From: a virus
DNA length: 36,874 bases
IMG/VR virus record: IMGVR_UViG_3300044648_000263
Coordinates: 1 to 36,874 of that record
Reading direction: 5' to 3' (one strand)
In this document: positions 15,682 to 20,686 of the stretch, piece by piece
Position numbering within the stretch: position 1 is the stretch's first letter
Layout of the letters: every line of letters starts with the position of its first letter
The notes under the pieces: model-generated
What the model saw: only the letters and a program-made list of their open reading frames with translations
What the model was told of the DNA's origin: nothing
Databases searched by the model: none
Translations under genes and position numbers: made by a program

Positions 15682-15950
15682 GCGGTGACATGGATTACAA
15701 CGACGCCATCGCCCTCATGACTGAGGCGGGAGAGACGGCGGAAGCGATCGTGGCGGCGATCGCCGCCATCGAGTCCGAGCAGGACAAGCTCGTCAGCCTG
15801 CTCCGCCGGCTGAAAGAGGGCACGGGAACCAGCGGAAGCGCGCCGGTCTTCGGCTACGCCGATCAGGTCGGCATCAGTCTCAGCGACGCGAAGGTGAACG
15901 CTCACGGCGTAGCCCAGATCATGTCGCGCAGTATCGCCCTGCTGGGGTAG
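15678..15950 (+). CDS. Small helical early protein
   Basis: A 90-residue protein, MSGDMDYNDAIALMTEAGET followed by a helical Ala/Glu-rich stretch (AIVAAIAAIESEQDKLVSLLRRLKEG) that could form a coiled coil. An AGGAGG lies just upstream of the ATG, inside the end of the previous gene, and the ATGA overlap suggests coupling. No family recognised. Confidence 0.65.
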   Translation: MSGDMDYNDAIALMTEAGETAEAIVAAIAAIESEQDKLVSLLRRLKEGTGTSGSAPVFGYADQVGISLSDAKVNAHGVAQIMSRSIALLG

Positions 15951-15962
15951 GCAAAAGAAAAT

Positions 15963-15996
15963 CACGCGGGGCATTGCATATGCAGTGCCCCGCGTG
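15963..15996. promoter_or_regulatory. Palindromic hairpin inside promoter, cassette 1
   Basis: A 34-base inverted repeat pairs throughout except one T-G wobble. Its outer arms are CACGCGGGGCA and TGCCCCGCGTG, and TGCATATGCA is at the centre. It overlaps the -35 and spacer of the following promoter and lies 13 bases after the previous stop, so it could act both as terminator and as operator. Confidence 0.65.
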
Positions 15997-16003
15997 CTAT
16001 AGT
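15974..16003 (+). promoter_or_regulatory. Promoter, cassette 1 (gene 16048)
   Basis: TTGCAT (15974-15979), 18-base spacer, TATAGT (15998-16003). It is followed by a leader containing a 23-base element (16019-16041) that recurs before the next two small genes. Confidence 0.7.
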
Positions 16004-16018
16004 TATCTCATAAGGAAA

Positions 16019-16041
16019 GAGGTAACCCGAACCGAGAGGGA
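16019..16041 (+). repeat. Conserved leader element, copy 1 of 3
   Basis: The element begins GAGGTAACCCGAAC and ends CGAGAGGGA, just upstream of an ATG. Copies are at 16290-16312 (one base different) and 16538-16560 (identical). The GAGAGGGA end probably acts as the ribosome-binding site. Confidence 0.8.
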
Positions 16042-16047
16042 GCAGAA

Positions 16048-16224
16048 ATGATCGAGATGACTGAAACTCAGATGGACGACATGATCAACGCCGAGCGGGA
16101 CGAAGAGCGGGCGAAGACGGCGGCCGACGTTCTGGCCGCCCTGAAGGATTTCCTGTCGAGCTGCGAGCCCGGCGAGCGGGCCGGGCTCAAGCTGGCGATT
16201 CAGATCGTCGAAAGCAACTTCTGA
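16048..16224 (+). CDS. Small acidic protein, cassette 1
   Basis: A 58-residue protein (MIEMTETQMDDMINAERDEERAKTAA... ending KLAIQIVESNF) that is highly charged, helical and has one Cys. The ATG at 16048 follows the GAGAGGGAG ribosome-binding site of the shared leader. No family recognised. Having its own strong promoter and leader suggests abundant early expression, as with small host-takeover proteins, but this is inference. Confidence 0.65.
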   Translation: MIEMTETQMDDMINAERDEERAKTAADVLAALKDFLSSCEPGERAGLKLAIQIVESNF

Positions 16225-16230
16225 GAGAAA

Positions 16231-16266
16231 AGAAAGGGAGGGGGTTGCGCAACCCCTTCCCTTTCT
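16231..16266. promoter_or_regulatory. Near-perfect 36-base inverted repeat inside promoter, cassette 2
   Basis: AGAAAGGGA and TCCCTTTCT form the outer arms and GGGGTTG / CAACCCC the inner, with a single G-T wobble between. It lies seven bases after the stop of gene 16048 and covers the -35 of the next promoter. The sequence differs from cassette 1 although the position is equivalent, which suggests the structure itself is what is conserved. Confidence 0.65.
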
Positions 16267-16274
16267 GATACACT
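16245..16274 (+). promoter_or_regulatory. Promoter, cassette 2 (gene 16318)
   Basis: TTGCGC (16245-16250), 18-base spacer, TACACT (16269-16274). The -35 lies in the centre of the inverted repeat. The leader repeat follows at 16290-16312. Confidence 0.65.
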
Positions 16275-16289
16275 GTACTTACAAGGAAA

Positions 16290-16312
16290 GAGGTAGCCCG
16301 AACCGAGAGGGA
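16290..16312 (+). repeat. Conserved leader element, copy 2 of 3
   Basis: Same as 16019-16041 except GGTAGCCC for GGTAACCC. With the preceding AAGGAAA it shares 32 bases with copy 1 at one mismatch. Confidence 0.8.
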
Positions 16313-16317
16313 GCGAA

Positions 16318-16476
16318 ATGATCGAGAATATCAAGCAGGCGAACGAGTACTTCGAAGCCGCTGAAGGCACTCCGATGGAGAAGCTGGCGCGGCTGTACAT
16401 CGCCTCCCCTGCACTTCGCCGGATTCAGCGAGCCGCCCGGAAGTACGAAACTTTCGCTCCCATCAAGCGGGTCTGA
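16318..16476 (+). CDS. Small basic protein, cassette 2
   Basis: A 52-residue protein, MIENIKQANEYFEAAEGTPME then KLARLYIASPALRRIQRAARKYETFAPIKRV. Acidic at the start and basic at the end. Starts MIE, like its neighbour at 16048, but the rest is unrelated. Ribosome-binding site GAGAGGGAG. No family recognised. Confidence 0.65.
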   Translation: MIENIKQANEYFEAAEGTPMEKLARLYIASPALRRIQRAARKYETFAPIKRV

Positions 16477-16484
16477 GAAACAGA

Positions 16485-16516
16485 GCGCGAGGCATTGCAC
16501 ATGCGGTGCCCCGCGT
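16485..16516. promoter_or_regulatory. Inverted repeat inside promoter, cassette 3
   Basis: GCGCGAGGCATTGCA pairs with TGCGGTGCCCCGCGT with one A-C mismatch and a few G-T wobbles. It lies nine bases after the previous stop and overlaps the -35, as in cassettes 1 and 2; its sequence is related to cassette 1. Confidence 0.6.
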
Positions 16517-16524
16517 GCTACACT
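16495..16524 (+). promoter_or_regulatory. Promoter, cassette 3 (gene 16566)
   Basis: TTGCAC (16495-16500), 18-base spacer, TACACT (16519-16524). The spacer end CCCCGCGTGC is identical to cassette 1. The leader repeat follows at 16538-16560. Confidence 0.7.
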
Positions 16525-16537
16525 TACTTCACAAGAC

Positions 16538-16560
16538 GAGGTAACCCGAACCGAGAGGGA
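16538..16560 (+). repeat. Conserved leader element, copy 3 of 3
   Basis: Identical over 23 bases to 16019-16041; the flanking AAGGAAA of copies 1 and 2 is replaced by AAGAC. Confidence 0.8.
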
Positions 16561-16565
16561 CGAAG

Positions 16566-16799
16566 ATGAGCGAGATCACCACCGTCAACCGCCGGGCCTA
16601 CATCATCGCGCTGGCCACCGACGCGCGCGACGGCAAGCGACTGGGCGAGTTCAAGACCACCGTGAGGGCCGCCGGATTCGAGGGCCGCGCCGGTGGATAC
16701 ATCTACGCCCCGGGCGCCGGCAGTCCGATCTGCCAGGGGTGGCGCAAATTGGCCGACAGGGTCACCCAGGACCACTCGCTAGTCACGCAGCTCGCCTAG
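16566..16799 (+). CDS. Small protein, cassette 3
   Basis: A 77-residue protein (MSEITTVNRRAYIIALATDARDGKR..., GRAGGYIYAPGAGSPICQGWRKLADRV). It is more globular than its two neighbours. The ribosome-binding site is GAGAGGGA, five bases before the ATG. No family recognised. Confidence 0.65.
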   Translation: MSEITTVNRRAYIIALATDARDGKRLGEFKTTVRAAGFEGRAGGYIYAPGAGSPICQGWRKLADRVTQDHSLVTQLA

Positions 16800-16845
16800 C
16801 CCGCCCGAGCGCCGGGGCACCCCAACCGCAAAGGAGAATACGATC

Positions 16846-17226
16846 ATGAGCAGCAAGCAGAAGTGGGAGTACCGGGCCGGACTCATCGCCCGCAATGCCG
16901 GCATGACCGAAGAGCCGCCCCAGGGCTCCGTCGCGGATCGGGTGCTGGAGGTCTTCACGTCGTTGCGCGAGCAGCAGATCGAGGCCTACATCAACGGACC
17001 GATCCCACAGCACACCTCGCGGTACGCTACCGCAGGAGCGTCGGATCTGGAATGGTCAGAAGACGGCACCCCGTGGCACGGCGACGACCGCCCCGTGGCG
17101 CGCTTCACGTTCGAATGCGTCCGTTCGTCCGTCGCCGAGTCGGTCCTGATGACCTTCCGGGCGCACGGCTTCATCTGCGACCGCATCGACCTGACCGTCA
17201 CCGTGTCCACGACGACCAGCGACTAA
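16846..17226 (+). CDS. Hypothetical protein
   Basis: A 126-residue protein beginning MSSKQKWEYRAGLIARNAGM, with VADRVLEVFTSLREQQIEAYI, an acidic middle (DLEWSEDGTPWHGDDRP) and a beta-rich C-terminal half (ARFTFECVRSSVAESVLMTFRAHG, IDLTVTVSTTTSD). The ribosome-binding site AAAGGAG is well placed. No family recognised. Confidence 0.6.
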   Translation: MSSKQKWEYRAGLIARNAGMTEEPPQGSVADRVLEVFTSLREQQIEAYINGPIPQHTSRYATAGASDLEWSEDGTPWHGDDRPVARFTFECVRSSVAESVLMTFRAHGFICDRIDLTVTVSTTTSD

Positions 17227-17267
17227 CATACCCCAGTGCCGAACTACCTGCCCCTCCGCCCCGCGCT

Positions 17268-17305
17268 GCTCGCGCACGCACTGCACGTCCGGTATGTGCG
17301 CGAGC
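17268..17305. other. Inverted repeat, possible terminator or leader hairpin
   Basis: GCTCGCGCAC (17268-17277) and GTGCGCGAGC (17296-17305) form a perfect 10-bp stem with an 18-base loop in the 118-base gap between two genes. No U-run follows, so intrinsic termination is uncertain. Confidence 0.5.
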
Positions 17306-17344
17306 AACTATCCCCTTCCCCTCTCCTGTGCTGGAGACTCGATC

Positions 17345-17788
17345 ATGGCGACAGTGCAGCTTACGGCCTGGCGGGACGTGACCCCCTGGTCGGTGGTGCT
17401 GGACCCGGCCGACGACCGCTGGACCGTACTTCCGTCCTACCCCCGCGGGGTATTCAGGCTGCGACAGTGGCTGCCCCCGTACGCGGTCGTGACGTTGACC
17501 CCCGCCCCGGACGACACCGTTCCGGTCGTCGTACTCGACGAACGCGAAGTCGTCGCGCTCCTGCACCGCGAGCTGGGAGCGGTGGCCATACCCGACCTCA
17601 TCACCTGTCGCGCTGAGGCTGACGTGCACGCACGGGAGATGCACGACGTGCCGATGGCACAGATCGACCGCTGGCACCGCTCCGACGACGAGTGGAAGCG
17701 CTGGCACACCGGCCTGCATACTGGCCAGGCGGGCGCCCCCTACGCGCTCATGTCCGTACCGCACACGCACACGCACACGCACCAGTAG
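17345..17788 (+). CDS. Hypothetical protein with His-Thr repeat tail
   Basis: A 147-residue protein beginning MATVQLTAWRDVTPWSVV. The middle (YAVVTLTPAPDDTVPVVVLDEREVVALLHREL) looks alpha/beta. The last residues PHTHTHTHQ are encoded by a CACACG repeat at 17761-17782 and could bind metal. ATG 17345 follows GGAGAC; longer in-frame starts upstream lack a ribosome-binding site. No family recognised. Confidence 0.6.
   Translation: MATVQLTAWRDVTPWSVVLDPADDRWTVLPSYPRGVFRLRQWLPPYAVVTLTPAPDDTVPVVVLDEREVVALLHRELGAVAIPDLITCRAEADVHAREMHDVPMAQIDRWHRSDDEWKRWHTGLHTGQAGAPYALMSVPHTHTHTHQ
17761..17782 (+). repeat. Hexanucleotide microsatellite (CACACG)
   Basis: Tandem CACACG units at the 3' end of gene 17345-17788, encoding alternating His and Thr. 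Tracts like this can change length by slippage; with a six-base unit the frame would be kept. Confidence 0.7.
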
Positions 17789-17801
17789 AGAGGCTACGCA
17801 C

Positions 17802-18002
17802 ATGTTCTGGAATCACCCCACGCTCGCCCTCTTGCTCGTCCTGCTCGCGATCGTCGGACGCTACCGGCGCATCGGTCACCACTCCTACGGCAAGCCCGCC
17901 TCCGCCATCCTCGGCCGGCTCTACGCCGAGCGACATGCCGCACTGGGACGCCACCTGTCGACCTCGTGGCCCGGCACCGTGGTTGCCCGCCATGTCGCCT
18001 GA
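17802..18002 (+). CDS. Small N-terminally anchored membrane protein
   Basis: A 66-residue protein with a hydrophobic N-terminus (HPTLALLLVLLAIVG, about 5-19) followed by a basic, His-rich soluble part (YRRIGHHSYGK). Ribosome-binding site AGAGAGG. Overlaps the next gene by 11 bases. No family recognised. Confidence 0.55.
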   Translation: MFWNHPTLALLLVLLAIVGRYRRIGHHSYGKPASAILGRLYAERHAALGRHLSTSWPGTVVARHVA

Positions 18003-18159
18003 AGGGGGCGGCGAACTGGACGAGTTGGACGCCATGCTCAAGCCGACCCGTACCCGCGACCCGAACCTCTCGGAGATGCTCCAGTACCTCGCCCTCACGG
18101 CCATCATGGCCTTGTGCCTGATGGGGCTGGCCCTGCTCATCGTTCCGATCTTCATTTGA
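17992..18159 (+). CDS. Small tail-anchored membrane protein
   Basis: A 55-residue protein: acidic N-terminus (MSPEGGGELDELDAM) and a C-terminal hydrophobic helix (YLALTAIMALCLMGLALLIVPIFI). ATG 17992 lies inside the end of the previous gene. The pair 17802/17992 could be partner membrane proteins with opposite anchoring; this is inference. The stop codon overlaps the -35 of the next promoter. Confidence 0.55.
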   Translation: MSPEGGGELDELDAMLKPTRTRDPNLSEMLQYLALTAIMALCLMGLALLIVPIFI

Positions 18160-18185
18160 CAAAGGCACTGCACCTGCGGTAGGAT
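18156..18185 (+). promoter_or_regulatory. Leaderless promoter for gene 18192
   Basis: Perfect TTGACA (18156-18161), 18-base spacer, TAGGAT (18180-18185) in context TGCGGTAGGAT. Six bases then ATG 18192. A GGCACTGCA motif is at 18164-18172. Confidence 0.8.
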
Positions 18186-18191
18186 TGGCAC

Positions 18192-18635
18192 ATGACAACT
18201 GACCTGATATCGCTACTCGACTCCAGCAACACCGCGACATCGTTTCGCGCACTGGCCGACGCCATGCGCGCGGACGCCGGGCGCCGTACCGCCAACAAGC
18301 GGCCGGAGCTGGCCGAGCTGCCCAAGTCCGCGCTGAACGGGGTGGCCGACCTGCTCGACAAGCTGGCGGACGCGCTGCCCTGGCCGGCCGCCGAGGTCGA
18401 GCGGGCTCAGGCCGGCCCCACCTCTGTCGACCTGTCGCACCTGGCCGTGAGCGAGCTTCCATCGGACGTCGTGGCCAACGCTCAGGCCGTGGTCGACTCG
18501 CTTCCCGACGGAGAGCTGACCGTAGCCGTCGAAGAGCTGCCGTTCCCGCCGTTCATGATCCTCTGGCCGATCGGTGTTCCGGCGCCGCACGACGACAGTG
18601 AGGATGAGCCGGAGGACGACGGCCCAAAAGCCTGA
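18192..18635 (+). CDS. N-terminal region protein, probable 0-frame part of a frameshifted nuclease
   Basis: A 147-residue protein. The N-terminal half is helical (MTTDLISLLDSSNTATSFRALADAM), and the C-terminus is an acidic, linker-like tail (APHDDSEDEPEDDGPKA). The gene ends GGC CCA AAA GCC TGA, which contains the canonical -1 slippery heptamer C CCA AAA at 18623-18629. A slip would join it to the Cas4/AddB-like nuclease, giving a product of about 443 residues; without a slip, the 147-residue form is made. No family is recognised for the stand-alone part. The start is leaderless. Confidence 0.75.
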   Translation: MTTDLISLLDSSNTATSFRALADAMRADAGRRTANKRPELAELPKSALNGVADLLDKLADALPWPAAEVERAQAGPTSVDLSHLAVSELPSDVVANAQAVVDSLPDGELTVAVEELPFPPFMILWPIGVPAPHDDSEDEPEDDGPKA

Positions 18636-18650
18636 GCGGCGATGAGCCGC
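18623..18650 (+). promoter_or_regulatory. Programmed -1 frameshift signal (candidate)
   Basis: Slippery heptamer CCCAAAA (18623-18629) in frame as C CCA AAA, a six-base spacer (18630-18635, containing the 0-frame stop), then the hairpin GCGGC-GATGA-GCCGC (18636-18650). Spacing and heptamer match known -1 signals. After slipping, the frame stays open to 19522. Confidence 0.6.
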
Positions 18651-19522
18651 GCTACCGCCAGACGCGCTCACCGTCGCAGCTGTCCGCGTATGACAACTGC
18701 GGGTTGCAGTACGGTCTCAAGTACAGGTTGCGCAGACCTCGGCGTCCCATGTGGGCCAGCATCGGCGGCATCGCCTACCACGCCTGCGTCCGCGAGTTCG
18801 AGCAGGACGCTTTCGAGATGGACCCGCGATGCGTGGGTGGCGATGACGAGAAATGGGAGGCGCGCGCCACCACGTACGCGGACAAGTTCGCGAAGCACTT
18901 CGCTGACGCCACGGCTGAGGAAACGCTCAAGTCCGACGTGCCGATGAAGGACTGGTACGTCAACAGCGCCAAGGAAGATCGCGACTGGTGGCTCACCAAC
19001 GGGCCGGGGATGGTGCACCGCTACATCATGGCCCAGCGCAACCGCGAATGCGTGCTGGCCACGGTGGACGGAGCGCCGGCCCTGGAGATCGAGATCAGTA
19101 TCAACATCGACGGCGTGGACGTGAAGGGCTACATCGACCGGATCATGTACTACCCGGAGACGAAGCAACTCATCATCGAAGACGACAAGACCGGCGCGCG
19201 CTGGCCGCAGGACCGCATCCAACTCGACACGTATGCCGAGTGGGCGATCCTCAATGCCGACGCTTTCGGCGTGTCGGTCAAGTCGGTGTGGTCGCGCTAC
19301 TGGCACGCGCGCAATGGTGAGCACATCCTGAGCAAGGAGTTCAACCCCGGCGCGGCCTACGCTCTCGCGTATCGCTACCGCCAGCTTGACCGGGCGGACC
19401 GGGCCGGCATCTACCCCGCCCGTCCGTCCAACCTCTGCAAGGCGTGTCCGGTACGATCATCTTGCCCTGTCGTCGAGTCTGGCAACACCGACGTCTTCGT
19501 CGATTTGACAAAGGCAGGGTAA
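18632..19522 (+). CDS. Cas4/AddB-like PD-(D/E)XK exonuclease with 4Fe-4S cluster
   Basis: The frame is open from 18608; 18632 is the first base of a CTG that overlaps the upstream stop. Numbering from it, SPSQLSAYDNC holds C23, H50 sits in GGIAYHACVREFE, D169 in KGYIDRIMYY, E/D-x-K in IIEDDKTG (about 183-186), QLDTY is about 197-201, and CKACPVRSSC gives C269, C272 and C278. This is the RecB-nuclease fold with the Cas4/AddB iron-sulfur cysteine pattern, typical of phage recombination exonucleases. The first usual start (TTG 18704) lies after C23, and the first ATG is at 18749, so the true start must be upstream: -1 frameshifting from gene 18192 or CTG initiation. A sequencing error is the third possibility. 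Confidence 0.85.
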   Translation: MSGDEPRYRQTRSPSQLSAYDNCGLQYGLKYRLRRPRRPMWASIGGIAYHACVREFEQDAFEMDPRCVGGDDEKWEARATTYADKFAKHFADATAEETLKSDVPMKDWYVNSAKEDRDWWLTNGPGMVHRYIMAQRNRECVLATVDGAPALEIEISINIDGVDVKGYIDRIMYYPETKQLIIEDDKTGARWPQDRIQLDTYAEWAILNADAFGVSVKSVWSRYWHARNGEHILSKEFNPGAAYALAYRYRQLDRADRAGIYPARPSNLCKACPVRSSCPVVESGNTDVFVDLTKAG

Positions 19523-19534
19523 GTGCAGTACAGT
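19505..19534 (+). promoter_or_regulatory. Promoter for gene 19570 and downstream RNA region
   Basis: TTGACA (19505-19510), 18-base spacer, TACAGT (19529-19534). The -35 region is inside the end of the nuclease gene. A leader of about 30 bases with GAAGGGA precedes ATG 19570, so this one is not leaderless. Confidence 0.75.
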
Positions 19535-19569
19535 TACAGTTACAAGAACCGCTCAACGAAGGGAAGCAC

Positions 19570-19743
19570 ATGAGCGAGCAGGACAAGACCGACCTTCCCG
19601 TCCACGAGAGCTACCGGGCAGAGCGCGCGGTCAACCCGCACGCCGAGCCGGATCTGGAGGCACTGAAGGTCGAGCAGGAGACGGCGCAGGAGTCCGAAGG
19701 TGCCGACGAGCCGCGCGACGAGAGCGAGCAGAGCGAACGCTGA
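19570..19743 (+). CDS. Small acidic protein
   Basis: A 57-residue, strongly acidic, probably disordered protein (MSEQDKTDLPVHESYRAERA..., ESEGADEPRDESEQSER). It has its own consensus promoter and a GAAGGGA ribosome-binding site. Acidic disordered phage proteins sometimes mimic DNA or block host factors; that is only a possibility here. Confidence 0.6.
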   Translation: MSEQDKTDLPVHESYRAERAVNPHAEPDLEALKVEQETAQESEGADEPRDESEQSER

Positions 19744-19791
19744 GCACTACGCGCGCGCCACGATGGGTCGCACCAACGGCGCGCGCGACAC

Positions 19792-19870
19792 GCCCCCGGC
19801 AGTGCACTGCCTAGGATAGTCCCCCGGTTCGCCGCCTGGGACGAGCGAGGTTCAAGTCCTCGCGGGGGCA
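19792..19870 (+). ncRNA. tRNA-like cloverleaf with non-canonical arms (1)
   Basis: GCCCCCG (19792-19798) pairs perfectly with CGGGGGC (19863-19869), followed by a possible discriminator A. The T-arm is canonical: CGAGG-TTCAAGT-CCTCG (19846-19862). The D position is a perfect palindrome (GGCAGTGCACTGCC), and the anticodon position is GTCCC/GGGAC closing a 14-base loop. No normal anticodon loop is visible. A TAGGAT lies inside at 19812-19817, so an alternative is a shorter RNA starting near 19820 that keeps only the T-arm and part of the acceptor. Confidence 0.4.
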
Positions 19871-19970
19871 CGGTTCGACTGGCCTGTAAGTTGCGCACGG
19901 TACCCGGCGTTCCCGCGCTGGGCGCGAGAGCGGAATGGGCAGCAGTCGAGGGCCGCGCGGGAACGCGGTC

Positions 19971-20043
19971 AGCGTGGTAGCTCAAATGGGAGAGTCGCTC
20001 CGAACCTGAGGGGGAGATACGGGTTCGAATCCCGTCCGCGCAC
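19971..20043 (+). tRNA. Aberrant tRNA or tRNA pseudogene (2)
   Basis: The length is 73 bases. The D-arm is canonical (TA-GCTC-AAATGGGA-GAGT) and so is the T-arm (ACGGG-TTCGAAT-CCCGT). The acceptor AGCGTGG/CCGCGCA pairs at six of seven positions (A-A at the end). The anticodon arm is odd: only four pairs (CTCC/GGGG) close an eight-base loop GAACCTGA, with A where U33 is invariant. If read as a normal loop the anticodon would be CCU (Arg). It may be a pseudogene, a decoy, or a non-standard decoder. Confidence 0.5.
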
Positions 20044-20068
20044 GCAATCAAAACAGAGAGGGGAATCC

Positions 20069-20542
20069 ATGCGGTTCCGTAAGCACATCTTCCCGGCCAT
20101 CGCGGTCGCGCTGATGCTCATCGTCGGCCTGGCCGCCGCCCCCGCCGACGCGCAGGCCGGCCGCCCCCGGGTCGCCGCCGCCGTCGGCGTGGTGGACTGC
20201 ACTCCCAACGGCATCTCGTGGGGGCCCTGGAAGTACATCGGTCCGAACGACTCGGCCGCCGGCAAGATCTGCGGCAACCCGGGCGTCGGGCAGTCCGCGG
20301 TGCGGACCGGGGACTTCGCCTCTGACGGCCAGTGCGTGTCGATCTTTTTCCAGATCAACCAGGGCGCCACGGTCTACTACGGCGGGGTGACGTCCTGCGG
20401 CATCGGCGTGATCACCGCGGGCTGGACGCCAGCCTACCCGGTCTATGAGGTGTTCGTGGCCAAGCATCCGACCGGCCAGAACACGTGGTCCGCGGTAACG
20501 GGTTGGCGGTACCTCTGCTGGTCCACACAGAACTGCGCTTGA
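20069..20542 (+). CDS. Secreted cysteine-rich protein
   Basis: A 157-residue protein with a classic signal peptide: basic MRFRKH, hydrophobic core IFPAIAVALMLIVGLAAA and an Ala-rich cleavage region near ADAQA (about residue 30). The mature part has six cysteines (VDC, KIC, GQC, TSC, YLC, QNC), allowing three disulfides, with many Gly, Trp and Tyr, suggesting a compact beta fold. Ribosome-binding site GAGAGGGGA. No family recognised. A secreted phage protein could modify the host surface, exclude other phages or act outside the cell; it is located among early genes, away from the lysis cassette. Confidence 0.7.
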   Translation: MRFRKHIFPAIAVALMLIVGLAAAPADAQAGRPRVAAAVGVVDCTPNGISWGPWKYIGPNDSAAGKICGNPGVGQSAVRTGDFASDGQCVSIFFQINQGATVYYGGVTSCGIGVITAGWTPAYPVYEVFVAKHPTGQNTWSAVTGWRYLCWSTQNCA

Positions 20543-20568
20543 CGCACACCGCACCTACAGTGTAAGCT
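20539..20568 (+). promoter_or_regulatory. Promoter for gene 20687
   Basis: TTGACG (20539-20544), 18-base spacer, TAAGCT (20563-20568). The -35 overlaps the stop of the secreted-protein gene. A leader of about 115 bases follows, with small inverted repeats such as GACTGGCCAGTAGTC. Confidence 0.65.
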
Positions 20569-20686
20569 GTAAGTGTCGCTCCCGCACTTCGGGTAGGCCG
20601 AGAAAGACTGGCCAGTAGTCAGCCCGTTCGAGCCGGGCCGGGGGCGCGCAACCTGAACACCCAGCACCCAGATTGAACGGAGCACC

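Noticed and set aside
18642-18947. ATG-initiated ORF at the start of the nuclease gene
   Set aside because: It is in a different frame from the conserved nuclease and encodes a Ser/Arg/Thr-rich sequence without similarity; it does not provide the missing start.
12797-20619. CTGGCCAGTAGT shared by 12797-12808 and 20608-20619
   Set aside because: A single 12-base match in a GC-rich genome of this size is expected by chance; the contexts are unrelated.
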